Of a stretch of 64,000 bases of DNA, positions 11,868 through 23,979 are shown piece by piece. How positions within the stretch are numbered: the first letter of the stretch is position 1; each line of letters opens with the position of its first letter. The notes beneath the pieces were generated by a model. That model was given only the letters and a program-made list of their open reading frames with translations. It made no database searches and was not told the origin of the DNA. The position numbers and the translations under genes were made by a program. The stretch covers positions 15,500,001 to 15,564,000 of the forward strand of contig NC_065876.1 in the NCBI RefSeq assembly GCF_933775445.1. The letters run 5' to 3'. The stretch comes from Argentina anserina (lineage: Eukaryota; Streptophyta; Magnoliopsida; Rosales; Rosaceae).

Positions 11868-14800
11868 ATGGCGGCCGGTCCGTATACGGATCAGCTCGAA
11901 GCTTACTTCCGGCGAGCGGATTTGGACGGAGACGGCAGGATTAGCGGCGCTGAGGCCGTCGCTTTCTTTCAGGGCGCCAATCTGCCCAATCCAGTTCTTG
12001 CTAAGGTTCGTCACCCCCTTGCCTCTCTATTCCAATTTGATTTGTTTCTCTGCATCTGTTATTGTGGATTATAGAGCTTGAATATCGAATTATCTCGCTA
12101 GATTGTAAGTAGGGAGAGTTGGTTAGATTTTGAATCCGCGGAGTAGAAAGCTTACACATTTTATGAGCTAGATGAGTGGAAATCAATGCCTGATTTGCGA
12201 CGAGTTGGCTAATGGCTTGATGCTGTTGCCACTCAGTATCTATGTTTCGCTGCAATCTCGGTTCATTTTTTTTTGTCTTGATATTGTTATTGTGGACAAG
12301 AACTGAAATACAAGGCGCTAGGGAACTCCGGTGGAATGCCACACCAAGGACACTAGCAGGAATACGAGTAGAGTACTTTACAGTAGGATTCTGGATAGAA
12401 GAACAGCATTAAACAGATTTCCGATATTGCTCCTTATGAGTAACCAAGCAAACCCCCAAAATGTGTCCAACACAGCACATCCATCTATCACAACGCCCTT
12501 GCTCCGGATAACTCTATTGTCTTTTAGTTAGCAAAGCCTCACAGGAATCTGGAATCACCTAAACGAGCCATACCTGCTAAACAACTTTATTCACTAGGAG
12601 AAATCAAGTGGACTCGATTAAAATGTTGAAGCTTTCAGCATTATTTTCACATGGTGGCCACCACTTAGGACTTGAGAGAGAAACAAAAGTTAATGCTTTC
12701 TCCATTGCACTATGTCAGACTTACCTTAGGTTGTACTGTAGCCTTCCAGCTTGAGAGGGACCAAAAAGAGAAGAAAATACATTCATTAGTTTCTTTAGTA
12801 GGACTTGCAAGGAGAAAAACGTTCTGATTCTGCTTGGATGGGTACGACTCAACTTTTCTATAACTCGATGATCTCATTCACTCAATCTCACGATAATACA
12901 ACAGAGCTAGGATTCAAATAACAGCTGCTGATGGATTTATAGTATGCAGATGCTATAAACAAGGAAACAAAGAGTATAAAACTGCTTTCCAGACTCCTTT
13001 CTGGATCCCCTCCCACTTCCCTACTAAGAATTGTTAAAAGAAGACGTTTTAGGCTTTCAAAGATGTTATTCTCCAACCCCTACTTACCATATAAGAACCC
13101 AACCATTTTGATGCACCCCATATTTGCTTTTGATGACAGCATACCAAAGAGAATCGCTTTTCGAACAGAACCTTCAAAGCCATTTTCCAAGTGAATTGTT
13201 TCTCTTTATTTCCAACTCCTTTTCTTCCACATATAATTTATTAAGAGTAATAACATAGCATGCTGCTCAGAACTGCTCTGGTTTATATGAAGTCTTTGAA
13301 TAGTTTCATTCCATTCCAATTTAATAATTAGCTTGCTTGGCAAAATCTAAACTTCTAGTTTAGCGTGGAACTAATAGCTGATCAAGTATTGTTTGTTTAT
13401 CACTTGCAGATATGGATGCATGCGGATCGGAACAAAACTGGCTTCCTTGGTCGGCCAGAGTTCTATAATGCTCTTAGACTTGTGACTGTGGCTCAAAGCA
13501 AGAGAGATTTAACACCAGAAATTGTCAACGCAGCATTATATGGGCCAGCTGTTACAAAAATTCCTGCTCCACAAATCAATCTTTCAGCCATAGCTGCACC
13601 TCAAGCAAAACCCGTGCCTGGTGTGCCTGTTCAACAGATGGGTATGGGGACACCACCAACATCTCAAAGTTATGGGTTTAGAGGACCTGCTCCTAATGCA
13701 GGTAACTTTCAGCCACAGCAAAACCAGTCCATGAGACCTCCTCAAGGCATGCCCCCTGGAATGCCTCCTAGTACCCATTCCCATCCACAACAGGGATTTG
13801 GAGGTGGTGTAGGGGGTTCCAATATAATGAACTCAAATAATTGGCTTGGTGGAAGCACCGCTGCACCTCCTTCTGTTCCCAGAGGAATTAGTCCTTCCAT
13901 GCCCTTGTCTACTGCACAACCACAACCCCCAGTCTCAACCTCGTCCCTGCCTACTGTTATTGACAATAAATCATTAGTTCCTTCTGGAAATGGGTTTGCA
14001 TCCAATTCGGGATTCCCAGGGGACGTATTTTCTGCAACTCATACTCAATCAAAGCCAGGAGTTTCTGGGTTAACATATTCTGCTAGTAGTGCCCCTACAC
14101 CATCAGCCGTTGTTCCAGTTTCAAGTGGGTCCCAATCTTCTAGTAAGCTCAGTGCACTTGATTCACTGAGTGCATTCACAAAGCAGCCTTCTGTTGGCCA
14201 GTTTCAACAGCCCCAGGCACCTTCAAACCAAAACCAGCAAGTTTCAGCCGTGGGTTCTACATCTTTTGCATCACCTGCAATTTCAGTTGGAGTTGGAAAC
14301 TCTGCTTCAGAAAATTCACAGCCTGCTTGGCCAAAGATGAAGCCATCTGATGTTCAGAAATACTCAAAAGTCTTTATGGAAGTAGACAGTGACAGAGATG
14401 GGAAAATTACTGGAGAGCAGGCACGAAATCTATTTCTCAGCTGGAGGTTACCAAGAGGTAAGGGTTTTCACATTTGGAATTTTGCGGACAATGTACAAGG
14501 TTGGATGCTCTTTGATTGGTGATTTTGATAACTTAGTAACATGACAAGGCAGTTTTGCTGAGTTTCTTGGTTGTTTGATCAAGTGCATCTCGTGAAGGGG
14601 TTGATTTAAATGATATCTCTTTGGTTGACTAAGGGATTATAGAGTGATGTTGTGTGCTTCTTACATGTTCTATCTTCTAATTATCATAATAGGAATTCTG
14701 GGTAAACATCTCTGAAAGATTATTCTTCAATTTGGCTACTTTTGTTCAGATTCCCACTCACTTCCATCGGGAAGATAATGATGCTTATACATGTATGCAT

Positions 14801-16676
14801 GTATTATTTTTGGATAGATGGTAGCCTAATTATATGTGATTAATTAGAAATTATCCTAAGCTTTCCATTATTTAAAAAATTACATCTGGACACCTTACGG
14901 ATTTTTATTTACTTTTGGTACTTTGAACTTTGTCTAAGATGTTTGTGACACCCTTAATAAGTTGGGATCAGTGTACTCTTACCTGTTGGAGAATTTTTTC
15001 AGAAGACTTTTTTTGGTTATGCAAATACTGAATAATATCCATTTGGTTCTTTCTCAGAGGTTCTCAAGCAGGTGTGGGACTTATCTGATCAGGACAATGA
15101 CAGCATGCTTTCCTTGAGAGAGTTCTGCTTTTCACTCTATTTGATGGAACGTTACAGGGAAGGTCGGCCTCTTCCAGCGACACTTCCAAGCAATGTGATG
15201 TTGGATGAAACTCTGCTGTCGATGACAGGTCAACCAAAAGTAGGTTATGGAAATGCAGCCTGGAGTCCCCACCCCGGTAATATTCTGGGTTTCCTTTTCT
15301 ATTCTTATTTTCTCTTCTTAGTTTACTCCTTAGGTTTGTTTGGTTGATATATTTCTTTTATTTGTATTTAGGCTTTGGACAACATCAAGGAATGCAAGGC
15401 TCCCAGATGATGCCACCTGGTACTGGTTTGAAGCCACCAATTCAGGGAAATGTTCTTCAGAATGATCGTTCAATGCAACCAAATCAGCAAAATTTGAGAG
15501 CGCCAGGAATGGAGGGTTTGTCTCCAAACCAGCTTGACAATGGAAAGCAGGAACCAGCGAACTCAAAACCACAAGACCATAATGATGCAGGGAAAAAGGC
15601 AAGTTCCTTTGTCCGTTTGGTTCTTTTAAGTTTCGGCAGCCTTAAGAGATGCTGTCTTGTTAATATCCCTAGTCAGGTTTGTATATAATAATGAATTAGT
15701 CTAGGCCATGTCATCATACTGAACAAAGTTCTTTGCTCGTCTTTTTGCTTTTTTACCGGATAAAGCCTTTTTTTTTGTCCAAATAAGTCAGTTGTACCTC
15801 AGAAATTCAAATCCCAAGATTCAAAAGATTATGTCTAGTACTTTGGAAAAAGTGACGTAATGTATCCCAACTAAATGGATATAATAGGAAAATCTATTAG
15901 ATTGAATCACCTGCTATATCCTCCATGTCAATTACTATTTAAAATATTTTGGTTGCAAGTGTAGAGGAAGTGCAACATCCTTATTAAGATTTTCTTTATA
16001 GTTGAACATATTAATCTAGGTTTGATCATGTCATTCAAGATTGACACCGTTTTGTCTTATTGGTCGATGCCTGCCCCTGGTATTTCCTGTGGCCTTGCCA
16101 TATGCCTTGCTCTTGGCATTGTATTGGCCAATAAGATGAAGCGGTGTTATTCTTGGGATTGTAATGGCCATCTTGGCATTTGAACCCTAAGCCCAAAGCT
16201 TGCTTGCGCTTGGTGTTCAATTGGCCTTGTGGCTATGACTGTAACTTGTGCATTGACTAGGATGACCTTTCTCATCTTTAATCTTTAAATTTATACGTGT
16301 TATCAAGCTCGCCCAGCCTTGTGCTTGGGCTACGAATCAGGAGCTTGGTTTCTACACAAATCTAGATATTTAAGTTGACACCAAATTCTTTTTTCCCATT
16401 CCTTTTTCTGATTTGTTGTTTCCCTGAGTCCTATATGGGCCTTTTGCTTACTTGCTTCAAGATCATTCATATTGATACAATACTGGATTTGTTAGGTCGA
16501 AGAGACTGAGAAAGTGATTTTGGACTCAAGAGAGAAGATTGAGTTCTATCGCACAAAAATGCAGGAACTTGTAAGTAGCTTCTATTCTTTCCTATTTTCC
16601 TCGCCTTCTCGTCATTAGCGGCATGCTGTTTATTATTATTATTATAATAATTATGTTTATGTACAGAGGATTTGAA

Positions 16677-16719
<43 letters not shown>

Positions 16720-19676
16720 TCTATAAAGACAGACGCAAGCATAATCAGGCCTCGCTCATGAGGTTATTGGTATGCAAAATTGTTTATTTCCATGTGTGAG
16801 GTTCTGAACCCCTCACAGTATCTGCCTAGCTATTTGCTAGATTTTTCCACCTCCTATCTATTGTGGTGTTCGGGAAGGTGGTTTTGAGCCTTGGTCTGTG
16901 ATGCAGGGTTTAGGATTTCTGGGTATCAAAAGATTAAGTAGTTGAAATGCATGGTTCACATCTCAGATATCATTATCAAGTGTCTAGTGGTTCTGTAATG
17001 TTGGTTGTCGGCATAGGGTTCCTGAAAAAACAATTTTGGTAGTTGCAAACCTCTTGGTAATCTTTCTATATGGGTAGAATTTGAATCATCTCAGAGCCTG
17101 AGTTAGTCTTAAGACCTGTTAAGTTATGAGGTGAAGTACATTACTTCATTGCCTTTGGTAAGTTGGCTATATGTTTGTATGTTTCATTCAGAATATCACA
17201 TGCTGTCTTCTTTTCTTAAGCAGTAGAATTCTGGTCAGGTCTGACTCTTCTGTGCTTCATCTATTTTTTGTCCATATGCTTACAGGTGCTGTATAAAAGC
17301 AGATGTGATAACAGATTAAATGAGATCACAGAAAGGGCACTGGCAGATAAGCGTGAGGTATTTGTTAATACACAGAATCACATTGCTCTCGTTTAGCAAG
17401 AAATGATTAGTTTGTCCTAACAAGTACTATTGCAGGCTGAATTACTGGCTAAGAAATATGAAGAGAAATATAAACAAGTGGCAGAAATAGCATCTAAGTT
17501 AACCATTGAGGAGGCCACATTTCGCGAAGTTCAGGTAATAGCATTTTTTTTTCAAATGGGTAGTAACTCTGTCAATATTTTCCATGTTGTGAGCTCAGAA
17601 GCATGCATCTGTTTCACGCATGGACATTGCTGTCCTTTCCTTTATCTTCCTTTTTTCCAAGCTTTCGTTTCAACAATCTCTTTATGGGTATGTATGAGAC
17701 ATTAGGACATCCTTAGATCAGTGTTCCCGTTCAATCTCCCTCATACCTGCAGATTATTCTCAATGCTTTCTTTGGTGATTGCCTAGACGTGTATCTTCTT
17801 CAATTGCCTACTGTTAGAAAGTGTTTCATTATTTTGAGTTTTATTTATTCTTCTCAGGAGAGGAAGACTGAATTTCATCAAGCAATTGTTAAAATGGAGC
17901 AAGGAGGTAGCACAGATGGTATCCTTCAGGTATAATTATCTGCTATTAGCTATATGGGCATAATACTATATGTTAATTTGTTCCCTGCTGATGGATTACT
18001 GCTGCTAGGTCCGTGCTGATCGTATACAATATGACCTTGAGGAGCTAATAAAGGCTCTTACTGAACGTTGCAAGAAACATGGGCTAGAGATGAAGTCGGC
18101 TGCAATAATTGAGCTTCCGACTGGTACGCAAGTCCTCATATCTTTTTCAGACTTTTTTCAGTGATGTTTCAATTGAGCAAGGACCCACATTTGAGGAACA
18201 TAAATTGGTAATAGTTAGAAATGAGGGAGTTGTTAGATGAACATGGAATTAAATGAAACTTTGGCAGAGATATTTGAAGACACTTCGTTACATGATAATG
18301 TGAGAATTAGGATGAATATTATGTGTGCTGATAAACAACCTCATTATTCTTGAATATTACTTTATTGCATTGTTTAACAATTTGGCATCTATTTCCTAAA
18401 ACACATTTTCCATATGATGGTTCTTAAGGCTGGCAACCTGGAATTCAAGATGGAGCAGCTGTTTGGGATGAAGATTGGGACAAGTTCGAAGATGAAGGTT
18501 TGTCCTGATTTTTCTAGCTGATTTTCTTGTTCGTATTCCTCATGATTGTTCTTTTTCGTTTTCAAATTCGATAATCTGCATACTTGTTCATCCTCATTGA
18601 TAGGAGTACCGATAACTTTTTTCAGGATTTGGCAATGATCTCAAAATTGATTCCTCAACAAAACCAGACTCTGGATCTGTCGAGAGAGGACATGTTTCCC
18701 CAGATCGTAGTTTAACTCCTGATTCATCAGCTGTTGCTAATGGGGTCAGCAATGGTGATCATGCACATGAAAGTGAATCTGTTTTCACCCACAGCGAAGA
18801 TGAACATGTCAGAAGTCCCAATGGCAGTCTGGGTGGACGGACTGCTGTTGACAGCCCGTCGCGAGAGTTCTCAGATATCCACTATGGTAAAAGTTCCGAA
18901 GCAGATGGAGAAACACATGGGTAGGTGTATATATAATCCTCTCCATTCTAATGTTTATGCTACCCCTGGCTAACACTGTATCTCTGGTCACAGAAGTTTT
19001 GATGAATCGACCTGGGGTGCCTTTGACAATAATGATGATGTTGACTCTGTATGGGGTTTCAATGCTGACAAGGGCAAGGTGAGACTAAAATCTGAAGTAC
19101 TTTAGCTAGTGATTAGAAGACAACAGCTGATACTTTGATGTTTTTCCCTTATTTTATGTCAACCTGCAGGATGCTGATTCTGAGAAGCACCGAGATTTCT
19201 TTGGATCTGATGACTTTGGTGTCAACCCAGTAAGAACTGGATTCCCGAATGCAGATCAGAAAAAGAGCATTTTCTTTGAGGAGTCTGTTCCTAGCACACC
19301 AGCCTCAAGGTTTGCCAACTCCCCAAGATACAGTGAGGCCGGGGATCAGTACTTTGACAATTTCTCAAGGTTTGATTCATTTAGCAGCAGGCAAGACAGT
19401 GGTTTTTCTTCTCAACCTGAGAGGTTCTCAAGGTTCGATTCCATGAATAGCACTAGAGATTTTGGCCACTCAAGGTTTGATTCCATAAGCAGCAGCAGAG
19501 ACTTTGGCCAAAGTCATGGCCTCACAAGGTTTGACTCCATAAACAGCACCAAAGATTTTGGCCAGAGTACATACTCTTTCGACGACACAGATCCGTTTGG
19601 CTCTTCTGGCCCGTTTAAAGTCTCATCAGATAGTCAAAATCCTAAGAAGGGTTCTGATGATTGGAATGCTTTCTAA
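11868..19676 (+). CDS. EH1: EH-domain protein, EH1/Pan1-like TPLATE complex subunit
   Basis: In plants EH1/Pan1 proteins belong to the TPLATE complex at the plasma membrane, where they act in clathrin-mediated endocytosis and autophagosome formation. Thirteen exons join in frame to 1006 residues: 11868-12005, 13410-14457, 15058-15276, 15372-15598, 16496-16570, 17286-17357, 17436-17534, 17858-17929, 18009-18123, 18429-18497, 18626-18920, 18994-19078, 19170-19676. EH domain 1 (about 8-100) carries the EF-hand loop DLDGDGRISGAE and is split by intron 1. A Gln/Pro/Ser-rich linker follows. EH domain 2 (about 352-445) carries DSDRDGKITGEQ and DQDNDSMLSLRE. A coiled coil spans about 545-685, then a WQPGIQDGA motif, and a disordered tail with repeated RFDS motifs and DPFG. 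It ends DDWNAF, like Arabidopsis EH1 (At1g20760). Eleven introns are GT-AG; intron 4 appears to be GC-AG. The start is the first ATG with a good EH domain. Splice sites were read by eye. Confidence 0.9.
15599..16495 (+). other. Probable GC-AG intron (EH1 intron 4)
   Basis: The exon ends AAAAAG and the intron begins GCAAGT, matching the strong consensus seen at GC donors (AG then GCAAGT). The acceptor GTTAG precedes GTCGAAGAG. Joining them gives KKVEETEKV in frame, as expected from EH1 homologues. No GT donor that keeps the frame and the conserved residues was found nearby. Confidence 0.75.
16677..16714. repeat. (GT)n microsatellite inside EH1 intron 5
   Basis: About 19 uninterrupted GT units lie between exons 5 and 6 of EH1. 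Confidence 0.95.
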
Positions 19677-20399
19677 TGGGCAATCCACTATATTATTGTA
19701 CCTCACAAAAACCCCATTTTTCTCCTCTTTCCCCGTTTTGTTCGAGGGTTGTGCATTAGCCAATTTTTGTGTCTGTTGTATAGCTTAGAGACAAATATAT
19801 CTGGACATATTTGTGTTGTTTGTATGCCCTTTTATTGTATTGGATTGATGACGATGTATAATAACATACGGAGATGAAATGAGTAAAGTTGATTTTTGTT
19901 CTGTTTTTTTTTGTAGATTATGCCGTAAAGTTAAACGTGTCATGCGATGTCAATCTTTTCCTGTTACCTAATGCAAATTATAACCCCAGATTACTTCAAT
20001 CGGTCCTTTCCTTATTTTTCGAAGTAATTTTTGAGGTGGGTCAATAAAATTCATTAAAATCTAAGTATTCAGCCAGGATTTGAATTTCACTCTTTCTGGT
20101 CGAATCTCCAGTCCAGCTACTAAAAAGTGGTGGATGTGAAAAACCATCAAATCATACTCGCGATGAATGCTATTTTGGCCAAAGACTCCAGCTAAATGTT
20201 TGGATTTCCTACTTCAAAGTAATAAACTGGTATTTTCCCAGAGGATGATGATAAAAAATTCAAGATTGTAGTCCTGCATCAGCTTTACCAGAATGGAGGA
20301 ACCAGCTTCAATCTCCACTGTTTATTTTACAATCAACAACAAATTTCAGGCCATAAAACAATCCTCAAGCTTCTGCATTCAAAATGTCTCCGTTGCCGG

Positions 20400-20800
20400 G
20401 ATTAAATTAGAAGCCTTTGGTCCAATTACCAGTAAAATTTCTCATAATACCGCCAGCACCACCAATCTTCCCTGAAATATACCATTTCTTGTTCCTCAAT
20501 TGCAGACACCATGATGCGGTTTACTCCAGATGAACTTGTTAGGACAATAATCTTTATTATCAAGACTATACTTACCTGGACTCTACTCCAGTTCCTCACG
20601 GTATTCCATATGATCAAAAAGGCACCCTCAGATGATTGAACTTTGGTTATTAAAATGTGCTTGTTTCTCCATATCCAGATACACCAGCTAATATAAATAA
20701 AGTAGCAAACTGCGTACTGGATCCACATAACTGAAACAATGCATGTGAGCATAAAACCACAACGTCCAGTGCATAGCAAAGCCATTGGCAACTAAAAAAA
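20400..20800 (-). pseudogene. LINE-derived RNase H region fragment
   Basis: On the minus strand a frame contains ISWCIWIWRNKHI, which resembles the conserved Trp/Arg/Asn motif in the tail of plant LINE polyproteins. Further along, in another frame, GGAGGIMRNFTGNWTKGF matches the first strand of a LINE-type RNase H (family form GGxGGxxRxxxGxWxxGF). The two frames do not join and no reverse transcriptase is present, so this is a dead fragment. It lies antisense just beyond the EH1 3' flank. Confidence 0.5.
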
Positions 20801-21242
20801 AACAGGATAGAAAAGGCATTTTCCATAATCATTTTACATCAGGGCACTCTAAATATAGATTCTGAACCCTGGGCAAATAGGATCTGCTTTAACAAATCAT
20901 AACTATGAGGAACAGCGAAAACTGGATCAATATTGAGGCAGCCATGTAATAGGTTAACATCCAACCATGTACCCAAAGACCACATTCCAAAGCATTAGTA
21001 TCAACAGCAACATCAAATGCAACATCTCTATAGGAACTTTTTATGGGTTGGAAACTGATTCAATAGTGAGTATAAAGATCATCACATGCACTCATTGGGA
21101 GCTCGACAGTTAGCGGCACATATATATCAATAACAGTGTAAAAAAATATTCCTAGCCGTAAGGTGCAGATGCAAGCTTAGAATGGATTTTGTAAGGTTTG
21201 ATCAGGTGATGTTCTATCTGGTTGTGCCCTGTACCAGAAAAT
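20801..21242. other. Intergenic, nothing recognised
   Basis: A+T-rich sequence without a supported feature. Confidence 0.4.
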
Positions 21243-21634
21243 ACAATTATTTCCGTGTGACATATGATCACTCTGTCTGATAAACTAGTGGAGTCCACTA
21301 TCCATCTGCATTCTTATAACTTCAAAGATAAAACTACCAATCCCACACAAATCAACAAAACTGACTACATAAAAGCAATATCTACCAAAGCATCATTGGA
21401 TTATCCAGTCTACCACATAATGCATAAATAGCAGAGAAACAATTATTTCCGTGTGACAAATGATCACTCTGTCTGATAAACTAGTGGAGTCCACTATCCA
21501 TCTGCGTTCTTATAACTTCAAAGATAAAACTACCAATCCCACACAAATTAACAAACCTGACTACCAATCCCACACAAATCTACCAAAGCATCATTGGATT
21601 ATCCAGTCTACCACATAATGCATAAATAGCAGAG
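21243..21634. repeat. Tandem duplication, 2 x 196 bp
   Basis: Two adjacent copies start with ACAATTATTTCCGTGTGACA at 21243 and 21439. They continue nearly identically for about 196 bases, ending in GCAGAGAAA. The second copy has a small internal rearrangement around 21560-21580. High identity implies a recent duplication. Confidence 0.85.
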
Positions 21635-21839
21635 AAAGAAGACCCCTTCCACAGCCTATTGGCATCATTGCTTCAATTTGACCAAGAGATACCAACGGGC
21701 AGCGACTTAAAATTTTTGTATCATGAAAGTGAACAAAAGTACAGGAATAGGGAGAAGATGAAAAATCTCCGACCATCAAACCTTATCCGTAGAATATAAA
21801 TATTTGCACCTTTCCAACTTAGGGAATCTTATTAACAGG

Positions 21840-22200
21840 GACATACAAGGCCACAATCTCTCAAAGATATCCCCAACACTTACGCCTCAATAAGTTCTTT
21901 GCTGGAACCTCAAGTTGGTCAAAATCACTTGGGTTTTGTCATTCCAACTTTCCAAGGATGATAACATCTTTGAAGATTGATATATCAGAATTTTCAAAGG
22001 CAACCATTTTGAAAGAGCAATCCTGAGTTCCTGACTAGTCTATCCGAGCACTCTACTAATAATTTCTCAGAGGCAACCTTTATAAGAGTAAACCCCACTA
22101 GTATTTTCAAGCTCAATGCTCTGATGACAATTTCTCCTGTCAGATACCCTTATTCATATGGGAACTATTGTCAGCTCCGTCTCGGGTCAGTACTCAACAT
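21840..22200. repeat. Short, degenerate copy of the 95-bp repeat array
   Basis: This stretch carries about three degenerate units of the repeat that forms the large array at 23980-26950. They are built on phrases such as TTTTCAAAGGCAACC, AGAGCAAT and GAGC.CTCT.CTAATAA. The left flank (CCTCAATAAGTTCTTTG, TGGAACCTCAAGTTGG) and the right flank (TGTCAGATACCCTTA) also resemble the flanks of the large array, so the two loci look like copies of one segment. Confidence 0.6.
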
Positions 22201-23979
22201 ATTCAGAAATAAGATAGCAGCAGCAAATGAAATCCCTCGGCAATTTCTGCTTGATTGCCGCAGACAGAAGGAATATGATGAAAAATAGCCTCTTAACCTC
22301 AACAAAAGAGGGAGCACCAATGTTTCAATTGTAGTATCATGCATGTCTAATTACAGTATTCATCATCAGAAATAGGCCTGACCAGCAACACATTATTTAC
22401 TAGAGGTGAGGCCACTGACCTTGTGAGCAACCAACCTATTACCCTATTTGCTACTAATACAATCCTCACCCTCATATATGCATATTCATGTGCAATTTCT
22501 GAAATAACAAGATACTACATTATCATACGGAAACACTACGTAGCATCAAACCACCAAGGCATGCAATAGCTTTGAAATTTGATAGATTTCATGCAGACGT
22601 GCAGAACACATACATTACAGTGATGTATCACCTCTGTTGGGATGCTTCCGGACAAGACACAAAACCAAATTTGCGATATTGCATTTGGAAGTGGCTTGGA
22701 CAGTAAAACAGTGCTAACTTGGAACTTAAGTACATATTCCACTAATACTTCAAAACAAACCAAAAAGTCTCCGATCTACATCTACGCCTACTTTTTAATC
22801 CCGAAAAGAAAATTGGACTGGAAAGGGAAACATACTTCATAAGCAACTGAAAACTATATAGCCAAGATGATAGGTAGCGATATTAATTCTAACAAACAGA
22901 GGGCAACAGAGAACCTAGCAATATCATAAGTTCATGTTCTAAGAGCAGAACTTACCTTGAACCATGCATGAAAGAAAGACAAGAACATTGTGAAGACTAG
23001 ACAAGATACCGCACACATAATCCCAAATATATTTGAACTGATTGTGACATCTTATTTCAGGGCCAAGAGTGACAATACAGCACAGTGCATTCAAACATAT
23101 TTTTGTCATTGAATTTTTTAATTTACCTCAAAACGGGTCTCATGAAAGAAAAACACATAGAGAAAGGCAACTTCTGTTTTCAAGAAATAGAATCAAACTA
23201 TTTCATACTTTTTCACCAATGAACAATTGATAGAATAAACTCAGAAGTCATAACTATACAGAAAACTGAGGTGATCTAATCTATATATATTATACCTCAA
23301 TAAACTGATGAGAACACCCACATTCTGGTAAATTACCCCATTATAAGGACAAGATAAAGCTAATATCATCGCATGATATCAACTTGATAAATAAACTCTG
23401 AAGGAAACAGAATTATCTCTTGAAAACCAAAATTTTGAGATAACAATTGTCCACCAGAAATAAGTATCTCATAAAACTGTCTGAAAACAACAATTCAGCT
23501 TTAAAAGAACACAGTATCTGATGAAGCCAAAATAGCACAAGGTGTAAGTAGCAAATGCAGCGGAATCAGTTGCATACTTGCATATTAGGGACAATTTAGC
23601 CATGCAGAAGCAGGTCTAGTTACTTTGAAAGGCTCTAATAGATGACGATCATCCAGTGCACATGATACCAAGAAACTGACATGTAAACATTCCTTGTCAT
23701 TAAAAAACTAAAAGTACCAGCACCAGCAGCTATACGTCTGGCAAAAACTTTGAACAAGACCTCACAATCATATCATGTATTTGACATTAGCTTGTATAAT
23801 AGGATGAAGTATGTGTGGCATTATTAAAACTTAAATAAGGTCAGGTAGCAGCTAACAACAACAAACATAACAAACCCAAGATACATCTTTATATTTTATT
23901 GAACATAAAGCGACAAGGCAACAAACTCCGTAGTATGGACTGGTCTGAATAGTTTATATACCTAATACAGTTTCAAACT
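22201..23979. other. Gene-poor region with only minor ORFs
   Basis: No protein was recognised. On the minus strand a 58-residue frame ends near 22950 and overlaps a donor-like CAAG/GTAAGTTC. A 75-residue frame lies at 22536-22763. Neither resembles a known family. These could be exons of a minus-strand non-coding transcript, or chance. Confidence 0.35.
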
